Assembly: GCF_001879695.1 (NCBI RefSeq)
Contig: NZ_MNBL01000111.1
Span: forward strand, 1-45,361
Origin: Nioella sediminis
GTDB taxonomy: Bacteria > Pseudomonadota > Alphaproteobacteria > Rhodobacterales > Rhodobacteraceae
DNA: 45,361 nucleotides
Direction: 5' to 3'
Made by a program: the position numbers and the translations under genes. The notes beneath the pieces are model-generated. The model saw only the letters and a program-made list of their open reading frames with translations. It did not search any database and was not told the DNA's origin. Shown here piece after piece: positions 35,925 through 45,357 of this stretch (its first letter is position 1; each line of letters begins with the position of its first letter).

Positions 35925-36471
35925 GCTGCTTGCGAAGTCGCCCGTAGAGGGCCTGGTTCCCTTGGAAATCAATGGCTTGACCCTGACGGAATCCGGTCCG
36001 GGCCCGATCACCTCAGTGGCCCCCTATGCAGGCCAGGAGGCGGCTGCCTCGGGCGCATTGAAGGCGCTCATTGGGGCGGAGATGCCGTCGCCGAACCGGT
36101 CCACGGGCCGCGAGGGCGCGCGGGTGGTCTGGACCGGGGCAGGGCAGGCGATGGTGATTGGCGCCGATGTCGATCCATCCCTTGCGCAGCACGCCGCCCT
36201 GACCGACCAAAGCGACGCCTGGATCACTTTTAAGCTGCAAGGTCAAGGGGTTGAGGATGTGCTGGCACGGCTCACACCGCTCGATCTGAATCCCGGCGTG
36301 TTCAAGACAGGCCATGCGGCGCGCAGCCAGTTGGGCCATATGAACGCGGTCTTTCTGAAGGTCGCGGCGGATGCGTTCGAGAGCATGATCTTCCGCTCCA
36401 TGGCGCGCACGGCGGTGCATGAATTCGAGATCGCCATGAAGGCCGTCGCCGCCCGCGCCGCGCTGTCCTGA
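35917..36471 (+). CDS. soxG: sarcosine oxidase subunit gamma
   Basis: 184 residues from GTG 35917, which overlaps the soxA stop by 8 bases and has GGGGAGA at a good distance. The weakly conserved gamma subunit is recognised by place, length and the segments WTGAGQAMVIGADVD and HMNAVFLKVAADAFESMIFRSMARTAVHEF. It completes the soxBDAG tetramer. No glyA, folD or purU follows. The gene ends 7 bases before the second 64-bp repeat element. Confidence 0.9.
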   Translation: MVKLLAKSPVEGLVPLEINGLTLTESGPGPITSVAPYAGQEAAASGALKALIGAEMPSPNRSTGREGARVVWTGAGQAMVIGADVDPSLAQHAALTDQSDAWITFKLQGQGVEDVLARLTPLDLNPGVFKTGHAARSQLGHMNAVFLKVAADAFESMIFRSMARTAVHEFEIAMKAVAARAALS

Positions 36472-36478
36472 CCTGCCG

Positions 36479-36542
36479 AAAACAGGGGGGTGCCATGCGT
36501 ACACCCCCTGTACACCCCCCGTACACCCCCTGTGCAGACAAA
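36479..36542 (-). repeat. 64-bp repeat element with terminator hairpin, copy 2
   Basis: Reverse complement of 22057-22120 with no mismatch over 64 bases by reading; outside this the copies diverge. It lies between soxG and the facing DUF4166 gene, the same setting as copy 1. The T-run of the hairpin is on the minus strand (AAAA at 36479-36482), so soxG is terminated, if at all, by the opposite reading of the hairpin, and DUF4166 by the T-run side. Confidence 0.88.
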
Positions 36543-36551
36543 ACGGCGGTT

Positions 36552-37085
36552 TCAGTCCGGCCGTAGCTGCCCGCGGTAGCGGATGAGCAGCCCGACCAGG
36601 GGCAGCGACGCCGACACGTCAAAGCCGAAATCGCCCGCCTCTGTCTGGCATTCGCTCGTCTCGCTGCGCGGGGTCAGCCAACGGGGCATGGGAAGGCCTA
36701 GAACATGCATCCGGTCGATGCCGTAATGCAGCCGCCCATCCTGCATCCACAAGGACATGCGCAGGCGCACCGGGCCAAAGCGTTCGATGACCGCACGGCC
36801 ATCGTCTGAGACGCTCAGGCGGGATTGCGTGACATGGCCGCCGAAGTCGCGCCGCCAGGTGCAGCCACCATCCGGTCCCGGCTGGATCAGCAGGGTGACC
36901 GGCAGATCGGGGGCGGCCTGCGGAAACCCCCCAAGCCAGAGCGCCATGCGGGCCAGCCAGGACGGGCCGCGAGTCACGGCGCAGCGGCCCTGAAACCGGG
37001 TCTCGCCATCGACCGTATGCAGGGCCTCGATAGCCGGGGGCAGGACAAGCCCCGTGGTGGCGGCAACGCGCGCGACCGGGTCCAT
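36552..37085 (-). CDS. DUF4166 domain protein
   Basis: 177 residues. The DUF4166 pattern is clear: RFQGRCAVTRGPSWLARMALWLGGFP (about 30-55), WRRDFGGH, ERFGPVRLRMSLWMQDGRLHY and GLPMPRWLTPRSETSE, ending PLVGLLIRYRGQL. Function unknown; often next to SDR or DCC-family genes. The start ATG overlaps the stop of the DCC gene (TAATG), so the two are translated together. Its 3' end faces soxG across the repeat element. Confidence 0.85.
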   Translation of the reverse strand: MDPVARVAATTGLVLPPAIEALHTVDGETRFQGRCAVTRGPSWLARMALWLGGFPQAAPDLPVTLLIQPGPDGGCTWRRDFGGHVTQSRLSVSDDGRAVIERFGPVRLRMSLWMQDGRLHYGIDRMHVLGLPMPRWLTPRSETSECQTEAGDFGFDVSASLPLVGLLIRYRGQLRPD

Positions 37086-37528
37086 TAGCCCCACCCGCCG
37101 GGCAGGAACCGGGCGCGCAAATCGGCGTCGGGGATCATGCAGGTGTCATAGCGTCCGAACCAGCGATAGCGGTTGCGCGCGATCAGGGAATAGACCGGGT
37201 CGGCCAGCCAACGGGGCAGCCAGCCGATGCAGGACAGCCACCGCCACCCCCCGCCGATCACCCGAAGCGCGGCGGCAACCGCGCGGGTCTTGGCATGGCA
37301 TTCGCCTGCCACAAGAACCAGCGTGGTCTCATATCTTTCGGTGGACAGGCCAAGCGCCGCGTAGATCTCCTGCCCGAGCGGCGATTGCGCGGTGACGAAG
37401 CGCAGGCGCCGGTCGCGGTCATGTTTCAGCAGAAACCGGAAACTATGGGCGCAGAGCACGCATTCCCCGTCGAACACCACCACTGGCGCGGGGCCGATCC
37501 GGTCAGAGAGGGTCGCGGGCAGCTGCAT
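37085..37528 (-). CDS. DCC-family thiol-disulfide oxidoreductase-like protein (DUF393)
   Basis: 147 residues. The family motif VVVFDGECVLCAHSFRFLLKHD (about 16-37) has the thioredoxin-like C23-V-L-C26 pair. The later part (YSLIARNRYRWFGRYDTCMIPD) is also typical. Probably a redox protein of unknown target. The gene is followed without gap by DUF4166 and lies 18 bases after the HlyU-family gene. Confidence 0.88.
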   Translation of the reverse strand: MQLPATLSDRIGPAPVVVFDGECVLCAHSFRFLLKHDRDRRLRFVTAQSPLGQEIYAALGLSTERYETTLVLVAGECHAKTRAVAAALRVIGGGWRWLSCIGWLPRWLADPVYSLIARNRYRWFGRYDTCMIPDADLRARFLPGGWG

Positions 37529-37546
37529 GGCGATACCCCCGTCCGA

Positions 37547-37816
37547 TCAGAAAATCCTGTCGCCCATCTGGTCGATCATCGACTTGGCCTTTTCGACGGA
37601 CGCCTCGGCGGCCTGATCGGCCCCGTGCAGCATGTCGGCGCGGATCAGGTGGTGGGACTTCAACTCTCCGCCGATCTCCTTCTCGATCCGGGCGGCAATG
37701 CGGTAGCCATCGGGTTCCTTCATCGGCTCGGGGATGATCGTGTAGCCGTTATAGAGGGTGGGCTCGGGGCCCTTGGGGGTCTCGGACCCGCCGAAGAGTT
37801 TCTTGAAAAGGGACAT
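37547..37816 (-). CDS. HlyU-family protein
   Basis: 89 residues from ATG 37816. MSLFKKLFGG opens the protein; the C-terminal LYNGYTIIPEPMKEPDGYRIAARIEKEIGGELKSHHLIRAD matches the HlyU/DUF family named after a Vibrio regulator of haemolysin. It lacks an obvious DNA-binding helix, so the regulator name may mislead. Another ATG two codons earlier is too close to the AGGAG site. A promoter with a near twin at 38142 lies just upstream. Confidence 0.8.
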   Translation of the reverse strand: MSLFKKLFGGSETPKGPEPTLYNGYTIIPEPMKEPDGYRIAARIEKEIGGELKSHHLIRADMLHGADQAAEASVEKAKSMIDQMGDRIF

Positions 37817-37842
37817 GCGCATGCTCCTGACCTGTTCGGGGC

Positions 37843-37873
37843 GGAGTGAAGCAAAGGCAGGCGGTGATGTCCA
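37843..37873 (-). promoter_or_regulatory. promoter of the HlyU-family gene (twin A)
   Basis: On the minus strand: TGGACA (37873-37868), 17-base spacer with TGC before the -10, TTCACT (37850-37845). -10 is about 28 bases before the ATG. The outer parts are identical to twin B at 38142-38172, while the middle differs. Confidence 0.55.
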
Positions 37874-37883
37874 TGGGGCGGGT

Positions 37884-38117
37884 TCAGCCGCGTGCCGGTC
37901 GCACGGGCATCAGCCTGAGGGCCAGCAGCAGCCAGGGCAGGCCGTGCAGGGCAAGGTCGAAGATGTCGATGGGGCGGGTCAGGGTGCCGCCCGCCAGCAT
38001 CTTGAGCTTTTCCCAGATATGCGGCTCGGGCACGAAGGGGGCGAGGCCGAGGGTGAGGCAGGCGAGGATCAGGTAGATCACCGGGATCGCGTCGAGGCGG
38101 CGTTTGAGGGCGGACAT
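37884..38117 (-). CDS. small membrane protein, roseobacter type
   Basis: 77 residues. Two hydrophobic helices (about 11-29 and 55-70) flank a short loop PEPHIWEKLKMLAGGTLTRPIDIFD. I recognise IWEKL..LA.G.LTRPIDIFDL..HG.PWLLL as a pattern of a small roseobacter membrane protein, sometimes given an RND-transporter label without basis. ATG 38117 has AGGAAG upstream. Probably inner-membrane; function unknown. It has its own promoter (38142-38172). Confidence 0.72.
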   Translation of the reverse strand: MSALKRRLDAIPVIYLILACLTLGLAPFVPEPHIWEKLKMLAGGTLTRPIDIFDLALHGLPWLLLALRLMPVRPARG

Positions 38118-38141
38118 GGGCGGCTTCCTGCGTGGCTTGGT

Positions 38142-38172
38142 GGAGTGAAGCAGGCAGGGCAGGGGATGTCCA
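38142..38172 (-). promoter_or_regulatory. promoter of the small membrane protein gene (twin B)
   Basis: Minus strand TGGACA (38172-38167), 17-base spacer, TTCACT (38149-38144) with TGC in front, 26 bases before the ATG at 38117. It matches twin A at both ends and at the same length. Confidence 0.55.
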
Positions 38173-38215
38173 TGGGGGTGTGCCCCGCGGGGTACAAGGC
38201 GAATCCGCTTGGGAT

Positions 38216-38239
38216 GGTGGGCAGAATTGCCCACCCTAC
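38216..38239 (-). repeat. REP-like palindrome, third copy
   Basis: GGTGGGCA-GAAT-TGCCCACCCTAC, 24 bases. It differs from the 20216-20239 unit only in one centre base when read on the minus strand. It lies directly behind the AT-rich ParB-like gene; both this site and the one near lepA continue within 10 bases to GCTAGCT (38242-38248 and 20278-20284). Confidence 0.75.
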
Positions 38240-38248
38240 TTGCTAGCT

Positions 38249-38813
38249 CTAGATTTCTTGGATTACGAAAACCGGTTGTTGAGGTAGGGCAAGGCCTCGA
38301 TGAACTAATGCGTTCAAAGCAAGCCGTCGTGTATGCCCTTCGATCAACATAAATGGTTTCTGAACTAGAATTCGATCCTTGTTGAAGAAACCGTTCGCGG
38401 TGCCAAATACTATCGGAGGATAGTCCCAAGTGGCTTCTTGAGAGAGTAAGCTAATAAGCGGTTCTTTAGTTGGTCGCCCGAATTCGTCGGACCAACGTGT
38501 CAGGTCACTCTCAGGTTCAAACACCTCGTCAATAGCCGAAGCAACATTAGAAAGAAATTGGTCTGGAAGCCATGACTCCAGTGAGACTTTGATCCTTTCG
38601 AGGTCAAAATATCTGTGAACAGTGTAATCCCAGTGTCTGTAGACCCATTGTTCTACAAAATTCTTTGGCAAATGCCCGAGTCTTTGCATTCCACACCGGT
38701 CCCACCATTCCCCGAAGGATTCTTCGGACCGTCCACCACAATCACCGATTGGCCGAAGTTTTTCTGGCCATTCGCAGTCCTGATAAGGTGGCTGAAAGGC
38801 TTTATTGCCCACC

Positions 38814-38824
<11 letters not shown>
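38249..38824 (-). CDS. accessory ParB-like domain protein
   Basis: 191 residues from a TTG that overlaps the last 11 bases of rpoD (GGAG lies before it). The only recognisable motif is [17 protein letters not shown] (158-174), the core of the ParB/sulfiredoxin-like fold, located near the C-terminus; the N-terminal 130 residues are Trp-rich and unfamiliar. The gene is AT-richer than rpoD or the gene on its other side. It is flanked by an imperfect 14-bp direct repeat and a REP-like palindrome, so it looks inserted. The next in-frame ATG is residue 46. It could be an N-terminally altered accessory protein; function unknown. Confidence 0.65.
38804..38817 (-). repeat. half REP copy forming a direct repeat around the ParB-like gene
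   Basis: ATTGCCCACCTCAC here versus ATTGCCCACCCTAC at 38226-38239: 12 of 14 identical, same orientation, 578 bases apart. It includes the rpoD stop codon. Possible scar of insertion or recombination at the rpoD end. Confidence 0.45.
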
Positions 38825-40802
<1,978 letters not shown>

Positions 40803-40860
40803 ACGGTATCCCCTTCGCGGGCGAGCTGATTCGCCCCATGCGTCACATGTTGTTCTAAGC

Positions 40861-40877
40861 GCGAATCACTGATTCGC
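40861..40877. promoter_or_regulatory. inverted repeat in the dnaG-rpoD gap
   Basis: GCGAATC-ACT-GATTCGC, 7-base perfect arms, in the 84-base gap between dnaG and rpoD; a separate CCCGC-GCTA-GCGGG hairpin overlaps the dnaG stop. Could be part of an internal rpoD promoter or a leader hairpin. Confidence 0.35.
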
Positions 40878-40886
40878 ACACCCGCG

Positions 40887-42815
40887 CTAGCGGGTTTTCT
40901 TCTCCCACGGGCGGGTTTCTATCAAGTCCCGCAAGCGTTTGGACAGGGCGCTTTCGTCTTCCGGCGATGCCGAACTGCTACTGGATTTCGGTGCGTCCGC
41001 CTGCTGACGGGCGTGAAGAGCACTGTTCAGGCGCCAGCCAAGTCGTGATTCGTCGCCCCCGTCGAGGTCCTCCAGCGCCTCTGCCATTTCGTTCTGTATG
41101 CCGCGCCGCGCCGCGAGCTTTGCAAATTCCTCGGCCAGACAGAGGGCCGCTTTTTCCGTATCGCCGGGCGCGCGCACACAGGGTGCGATACGCACGTGGC
41201 CCAGAGACAGCAGTTTTTCAAGGGTTGCAGACAAATTTGCCTGGTCGAGCGCCGCGCGCAGATTGTCCGGGTCGCGTTCCGGGGTGCCCAGAAGAAACCC
41301 GGTCAGCCGCGCCTGGTCGGGGTCGGTCGGGTCCAGCCGGTCGAGCGCGTGTTCGAACTCGTCGATCAGGGACGGTGTCAGGCAGAGCGTCGCAAGGATC
41401 AGCGCGGCGCGCATGTCGAGGTCGGACATTGCCCCGGCGGCGAGTGGCGTCATCCGCGTTTCGGCCATCGGTGAGGCAACGCCCTTGTGCGGGAACCGAC
41501 CCGGCTGCCATGCGCCACGTGCCGGGCGCGGGGCACGGAACAGCTCAAACCGCATGTCCTTCAAGACCTGCCCGTAATGGTGGCGCAAAGACGGGTCCTT
41601 GATCTGGCCAATCGCCTGACGCAGCGATTTGTCCAGCGCGGCGCGGCGTTCGGGGCTGTCGAAGACCTTGCCCTCGGTTTCGCGCTGCCACAGCAGCTTG
41701 ACCATCGGCTCGGCACGATCCAGCAGATCCTGCATGGCGCTTGCGCCCTTTTCCTTGATCAGGTCATCGGGGTCCTTGCCCTGCGGCAGCAGCACGAAGC
41801 GCAGGGATTTGCCCGCCTCCAGCAAGGGAAGCGCAAGGTCGATCAGGCGCATGGCGGCCTGCAACCCGGCGCGGTCACCGTCCAGCGCCACGATGGGTTC
41901 ATCAGAGATACGCCATAACAGGGCCAGCTGGTGTTCCGTGATCGCGGTGCCAAGGGGGGCGACGGCGGCCCCGAACCCCGCCCGGTCGAGCGCAATCACG
42001 TCCATGTAACCTTCGGCCACGATCAAGGGCTGGCCCTTGCCCGCTGCCTCTCTCGCCGGTCCATGGTTGTAGAGCGCGCGGCCCTTATCGAAGAGCTCCG
42101 TCTCGCGGGAGTTCAGGTATTTCGCCCGCGCGTTCGGGTCCATCGCCCGACCGCCGAAGCCGATGCAGCGCCCGCGCGGGTCGCGGATCGGGAACATGAT
42201 CCGGTCGCGGAAGGCGTCATAGGGTGTGCCACCGTCATCGGGTTTCGTGGCGATCCCGGCGGCGATGATCAGATCGGGGTCGTGGCCCTTTTCCTTCAGG
42301 GCCTGAAACGCCCCCTGCCGCGATCCCGGCGCATAGCCCAGTTCGAACCGGTCCTCGGCCGCCTGATCCAGCCCCCTGCGGTCGATATAGGCCCGCGCCT
42401 GCGCCCCCACTGACGCCCGCAATTGCAGCCGGTACCAGGCCACGGCGGCCTCCGTCACCTCGGCTAGCTGCGTGCGGCGGTCGGCCTTTTCCTGTGCGCG
42501 GGGGTCGCGGGCGGGCATGGGCATCCCGGCTTCGCGGGCGAGGATTTCCACCGCCTCCATGAAGCCGACATTTTCGGTCGACTGGACGAAACTGATGGCA
42601 TCGCCCTTCTCGTGGCAGCCGAAGCAGTAATAGAACCCCTTGCGGTCATCTACGTGGAAGCTCGCCGTCTTTTCCTGATGGAATGGGCAGGGCGCCCACA
42701 TGTCGCCCTTGCCCTGGTTCGACTTGCGCTGATCCCACGTGACCTTGCGCCCCACGACCTGCGTCAGGGAGATTCGGGTGCGAAGTTCATCCAGGAAGCC
42801 GGGGGGTAGACTCAT
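40887..42815 (-). CDS. dnaG: DNA primase
   Basis: 642 residues from ATG 42815. Zinc-binding CHC2 site C43/H46/C64/C67 (CPFHQEK...CFGCHEKG), RNA-polymerase-like core with TOPRIM motif VAEGYMDVIAL near 262, ALDGDRAG later, and the C-terminal helicase-binding part. Makes RNA primers for replication. The frame is open further upstream (to 42923) but the protein family begins MSLPPGFLDELR. It heads the dnaG-rpoD pair; the gap to rpoD is 84 bases. Confidence 0.97.
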   Translation of the reverse strand: MSLPPGFLDELRTRISLTQVVGRKVTWDQRKSNQGKGDMWAPCPFHQEKTASFHVDDRKGFYYCFGCHEKGDAISFVQSTENVGFMEAVEILAREAGMPMPARDPRAQEKADRRTQLAEVTEAAVAWYRLQLRASVGAQARAYIDRRGLDQAAEDRFELGYAPGSRQGAFQALKEKGHDPDLIIAAGIATKPDDGGTPYDAFRDRIMFPIRDPRGRCIGFGGRAMDPNARAKYLNSRETELFDKGRALYNHGPAREAAGKGQPLIVAEGYMDVIALDRAGFGAAVAPLGTAITEHQLALLWRISDEPIVALDGDRAGLQAAMRLIDLALPLLEAGKSLRFVLLPQGKDPDDLIKEKGASAMQDLLDRAEPMVKLLWQRETEGKVFDSPERRAALDKSLRQAIGQIKDPSLRHHYGQVLKDMRFELFRAPRPARGAWQPGRFPHKGVASPMAETRMTPLAAGAMSDLDMRAALILATLCLTPSLIDEFEHALDRLDPTDPDQARLTGFLLGTPERDPDNLRAALDQANLSATLEKLLSLGHVRIAPCVRAPGDTEKAALCLAEEFAKLAARRGIQNEMAEALEDLDGGDESRLGWRLNSALHARQQADAPKSSSSSASPEDESALSKRLRDLIETRPWEKKTR

Positions 42816-42885
42816 GCGGCGGAGTATCCTGCGGGCACGGGGGGAAGTCCAGCGGGCGCGGACGGGTGTAATTCCATGATTTCGC

Positions 42886-42916
42886 CACATTTGCGCCCGA
42901 ATGCGGGCACAATGTG
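42886..42916. promoter_or_regulatory. nested dyad between dnaG and the Flp-like gene
   Basis: Outer arms CACATT (42886-42891) / AATGTG (42911-42916), inner arms GCCCG (42895-42899) / CGGGC (42904-42908). It is in the divergent control region, 46 bases before the 42962 start; a candidate operator or cruciform. Confidence 0.4.
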
Positions 42917-42961
42917 ACGGCATTCAGGCAATCTGGGGGCGCTTCCGAGAGGAAACGCAAG

Positions 42962-43150
42962 ATGTTTGCCGAATTTCTTACCGCCGAGTCCGGTGCCGTG
43001 ACCGTCGACTGGACCATCATGACCGCTTTCGTCTGCGGCCTTGCCCTGTCCGTGATCGGTCTGCTCAGCGCAGGCGCACAAGAGCCGACCAATGGGCTGA
43101 ACGCCACGCTGTCCTCGGACGTGATCGGCAACCATTCCAGTTTCGACTGA
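42962..43150 (+). CDS. Flp-type pilin-like small protein
   Basis: 62 residues. MFAEFLTAESGAVTVDWTIMTAFVCGLALSVIGLL has the ESGAVTVDW sequence and following helix of small pilin-like proteins of the Flp/TadE kind found in roseobacters. GAGGAA ribosome site seven bases before the ATG. It stands alone, away from the TadG/TadE operon at 28110-30887, and ends 44 bases before the YjbQ gene. It may be exported pilin or a membrane peptide. Confidence 0.72.
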   Translation: MFAEFLTAESGAVTVDWTIMTAFVCGLALSVIGLLSAGAQEPTNGLNATLSSDVIGNHSSFD

Positions 43151-43194
43151 CATCGCATCTCGACGCCGGGTCCGGTTTGGACCAGTCTGCCCCC

Positions 43195-43617
43195 ATGCTG
43201 ACCCGGTTCGAGATCCCCACCCAAGGCCCCGGCCTGTACGAATTCACAGCCCCGCTGGCCCGATGGCTGGCGGGGTTGTCCGTGTCGGAGGGGCTGCTGA
43301 CGCTGTTCATCCAGCACACATCGGCGTCCCTTCTGGTGCAGGAAAATGCCGACCCCGAGGTGCAGACCGACCTGACCGCGTTCTTTCACCGGCTGGTGCC
43401 GCCCACCACCGACCCGTCGATGGCTTACCTGACCCACATCTATGAAGGCCCCGACGATATGCCCGCTCATATCAAGGCGGCGATGATGCCCGTGTCGCTG
43501 AGTATCCCGGTCAGTGACGGGCGGATGCAGCTTGGCACATGGCAGGGGGTCTATGTGGTCGAACACCGGACCCGCCCGCACAGGCGGCAGGTGGTGGCCA
43601 AGCTGTTGTCCGGCTGA
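43195..43617 (+). CDS. YjbQ/UPF0047 family protein (secondary thiamine-phosphate synthase)
   Basis: 140 residues. LLTLFIQHTSASLLVQENADPEVQTDL (about 34-60) with the conserved His and GTWQGVYVVEHRTRPHRR near the end mark the UPF0047 family. Family knowledge: YjbQ can replace thiamine-phosphate synthase weakly; its main role is uncertain. ATG 43195 is the natural start; the frame is open upstream but overlaps the Flp-like gene. The gene ends 123 bases before nrdR. Confidence 0.88.
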   Translation: MLTRFEIPTQGPGLYEFTAPLARWLAGLSVSEGLLTLFIQHTSASLLVQENADPEVQTDLTAFFHRLVPPTTDPSMAYLTHIYEGPDDMPAHIKAAMMPVSLSIPVSDGRMQLGTWQGVYVVEHRTRPHRRQVVAKLLSG

Positions 43618-43740
43618 CCCCTTATCTTGGGGGTGACAATTCCCCTCTACCCAAGGTCTCGCGGCTGACCTATAGTGCCTGTGGATAACTGGGGCATCAG
43701 ACCCCAGTGGCAGAGCAGAGTGGAAGAGGGGATCAGGCCC

Positions 43741-44205
43741 ATGCGGTGCCCGTTTTGCGGAAATGTCGATACCCAGGTGAAGGATTCACGCCCGGCGGAG
43801 GATCACGTGGCCATTCGGCGGCGGCGCTTCTGTCCGGCTTGTGGCGGGCGCTTCACGACCTATGAGCGCGTGCAGCTGCGTGACCTTGTGGTGATCAAGA
43901 CCAATGGCAAGCGAGAGGATTTCGACCGCGACAAGCTGGAACGCTCGATCCGCATCTCGATGCAGAAACGCCCGGTGGACCCTGAGCGCATCGACCAGAT
44001 GATCTCCGGCATCGTGCGCCGGCTGGAAAGCATGGGCGAAACCGACATTCCCTCGAAACAGATCGGCGAGATCGTGATGGAGGCACTCGCACGGATCGAC
44101 ACCGTGGCCTATGTGCGCTTTGCCAGTGTCTACAAGAACTTCCAGGCTGCCGACGATTTCGAGGATTTCGTGGCCGAGCTGAGGCCCCCGAGCCCCGAAG
44201 GCTGA
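43741..44205 (+). CDS. nrdR: transcriptional repressor NrdR
   Basis: 154 residues, standard length. Zinc ribbon C3/C6/C31/C34 (MRCPFCGN...[13 protein letters not shown]) followed by the ATP-cone domain (about 49-139) that senses ATP and dATP. Represses ribonucleotide reductase genes. The start is at the ATG 43741; the short upstream in-frame stretch is not part of the family. It is followed by ribD after 3 bases, a common arrangement. Confidence 0.97.
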   Translation: MRCPFCGNVDTQVKDSRPAEDHVAIRRRRFCPACGGRFTTYERVQLRDLVVIKTNGKREDFDRDKLERSIRISMQKRPVDPERIDQMISGIVRRLESMGETDIPSKQIGEIVMEALARIDTVAYVRFASVYKNFQAADDFEDFVAELRPPSPEG

Positions 44206-44208
44206 GCC

Positions 44209-45318
44209 ATGACCCAGGACGATGCCCGCTGGATGCGCCACGCGCTGAGCCTTGGGGCGCGCGGGGCGGGGCAGGTCTGGCCCAATCCGGCCGTGGGCTG
44301 CGTGATCGTCAAGCATGGCCGTGTGGTGGGCCGCGGTTGGACCGCGCCGGGCGGGCGTCCGCATGCGGAACCGCAGGCGCTGGATCAGGCCGGGGATGAG
44401 GCCGTGGGGGCCACCGCCTATGTCACGCTGGAACCCTGCGCGCACTGGGGCCAGACCCCGCCTTGCGCCGATGCGCTGATCCGCGCCTCGGTGGCGCGCG
44501 TGGTCGTGGGCCTGCGCGATCCCGACCCGCGCACCGATGGCGGAGGCATCGACCGGCTGCGTGAAGCGGGGGTCGCCGTGACCGGCCCGGTGCTGGAGGA
44601 GGAGGCCCGCCGCGCGCATCGCGGGTTTCTGAGCCGTGTGCTGCGCGGACGACCGCGCCTGACCCTGAAACTGGCCAGTTCCTTCGACGGGCGCATCGCC
44701 ACGGCCACGGGCGAAAGCCAGTGGATCACTGGCCCCGACGCCCGCCGCGCGGTCCATGCCATGCGGATGCGTCACGATGCAGTGATGGTGGGGGCGGGAA
44801 CGGCGCGCGCCGATGACCCGTCGCTGACCGTGCGCGGCATGGGGGCGTTGCGCCAACCGGTGCGCGTGGTGATCTCGCGCCGTCTCGACCTGCCCCTGGA
44901 CGGGGTGCTGGCCCGCAGCGCGCGCGAGGTGCCGGTCTGGGTGATCTGCGGCGACAGCGCCGATGCGGACCTGCGGGCTGCCTGGGAAGGCCTCGGGGCG
45001 CGGGTATTGACGGTCGCAACGGGGCCGGGCGGGCAGATCGACCCGACAGCGGCGCTGGAGGCGCTTGGCCGCGAGGGGCTTACGTCGGTCTTCTGCGAAG
45101 GCGGCGGGGCGCTGGCCGCGTCGCTGCTGTCCGCCGACCTCGTGGACGACCTTGTCGGCTTTACCGCCGGGATGGTGATCGGCGCCGAGGGGCAACCGGG
45201 AATCGGTGCGATGGGGCTGGCGGACCTTGCCGAGGCCCCGCGCTTTAAATTGCGGACAACCAGCAGGATTGGCGCCGACATCCTCCACGAGTGGACCCGC
45301 CCTCTTTCATCTTGGTAA
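44209..45318 (+). CDS. ribD: bifunctional riboflavin deaminase/reductase RibD
   Basis: 369 residues. N-terminal deaminase: NPAVGCVIV, zinc site H52-A-E54, C77 and C86 in TLEPCAHWGQTPPC. C-terminal reductase from about 145 (RPRLTLKLASSFDGRIATATGESQWITG) with GGGALAASLL near the end. Carries out two steps from the GTP-cyclohydrolase II product to 5-amino-6-ribitylaminouracil phosphate. It starts 3 bases after nrdR. The next rib genes, if present, lie beyond the window. Confidence 0.97.
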   Translation: MTQDDARWMRHALSLGARGAGQVWPNPAVGCVIVKHGRVVGRGWTAPGGRPHAEPQALDQAGDEAVGATAYVTLEPCAHWGQTPPCADALIRASVARVVVGLRDPDPRTDGGGIDRLREAGVAVTGPVLEEEARRAHRGFLSRVLRGRPRLTLKLASSFDGRIATATGESQWITGPDARRAVHAMRMRHDAVMVGAGTARADDPSLTVRGMGALRQPVRVVISRRLDLPLDGVLARSAREVPVWVICGDSADADLRAAWEGLGARVLTVATGPGGQIDPTAALEALGREGLTSVFCEGGGALAASLLSADLVDDLVGFTAGMVIGAEGQPGIGAMGLADLAEAPRFKLRTTSRIGADILHEWTRPLSSW

Positions 45319-45334
45319 AAGTACCCACTGGCGG

Positions 45335-45357
45335 AATGCTCTTCGAAGAGCATTTTT
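45335..45357 (+). terminator. terminator after ribD
   Basis: Perfect palindrome AATGCTCTTCGAAGAGCATT (45335-45354) followed by TTT; the loop is TTCG-like. It sits 17 bases after the ribD stop, suggesting that ribD ends its transcription unit. Confidence 0.75.

Noticed and set aside
43632-43676. GTGACA and TATAGT as an nrdR promoter
   Set aside because: The -10 looks fair but the two boxes are too far apart and no -35 is found at 16-18 bases; no NrdR box was recognised.
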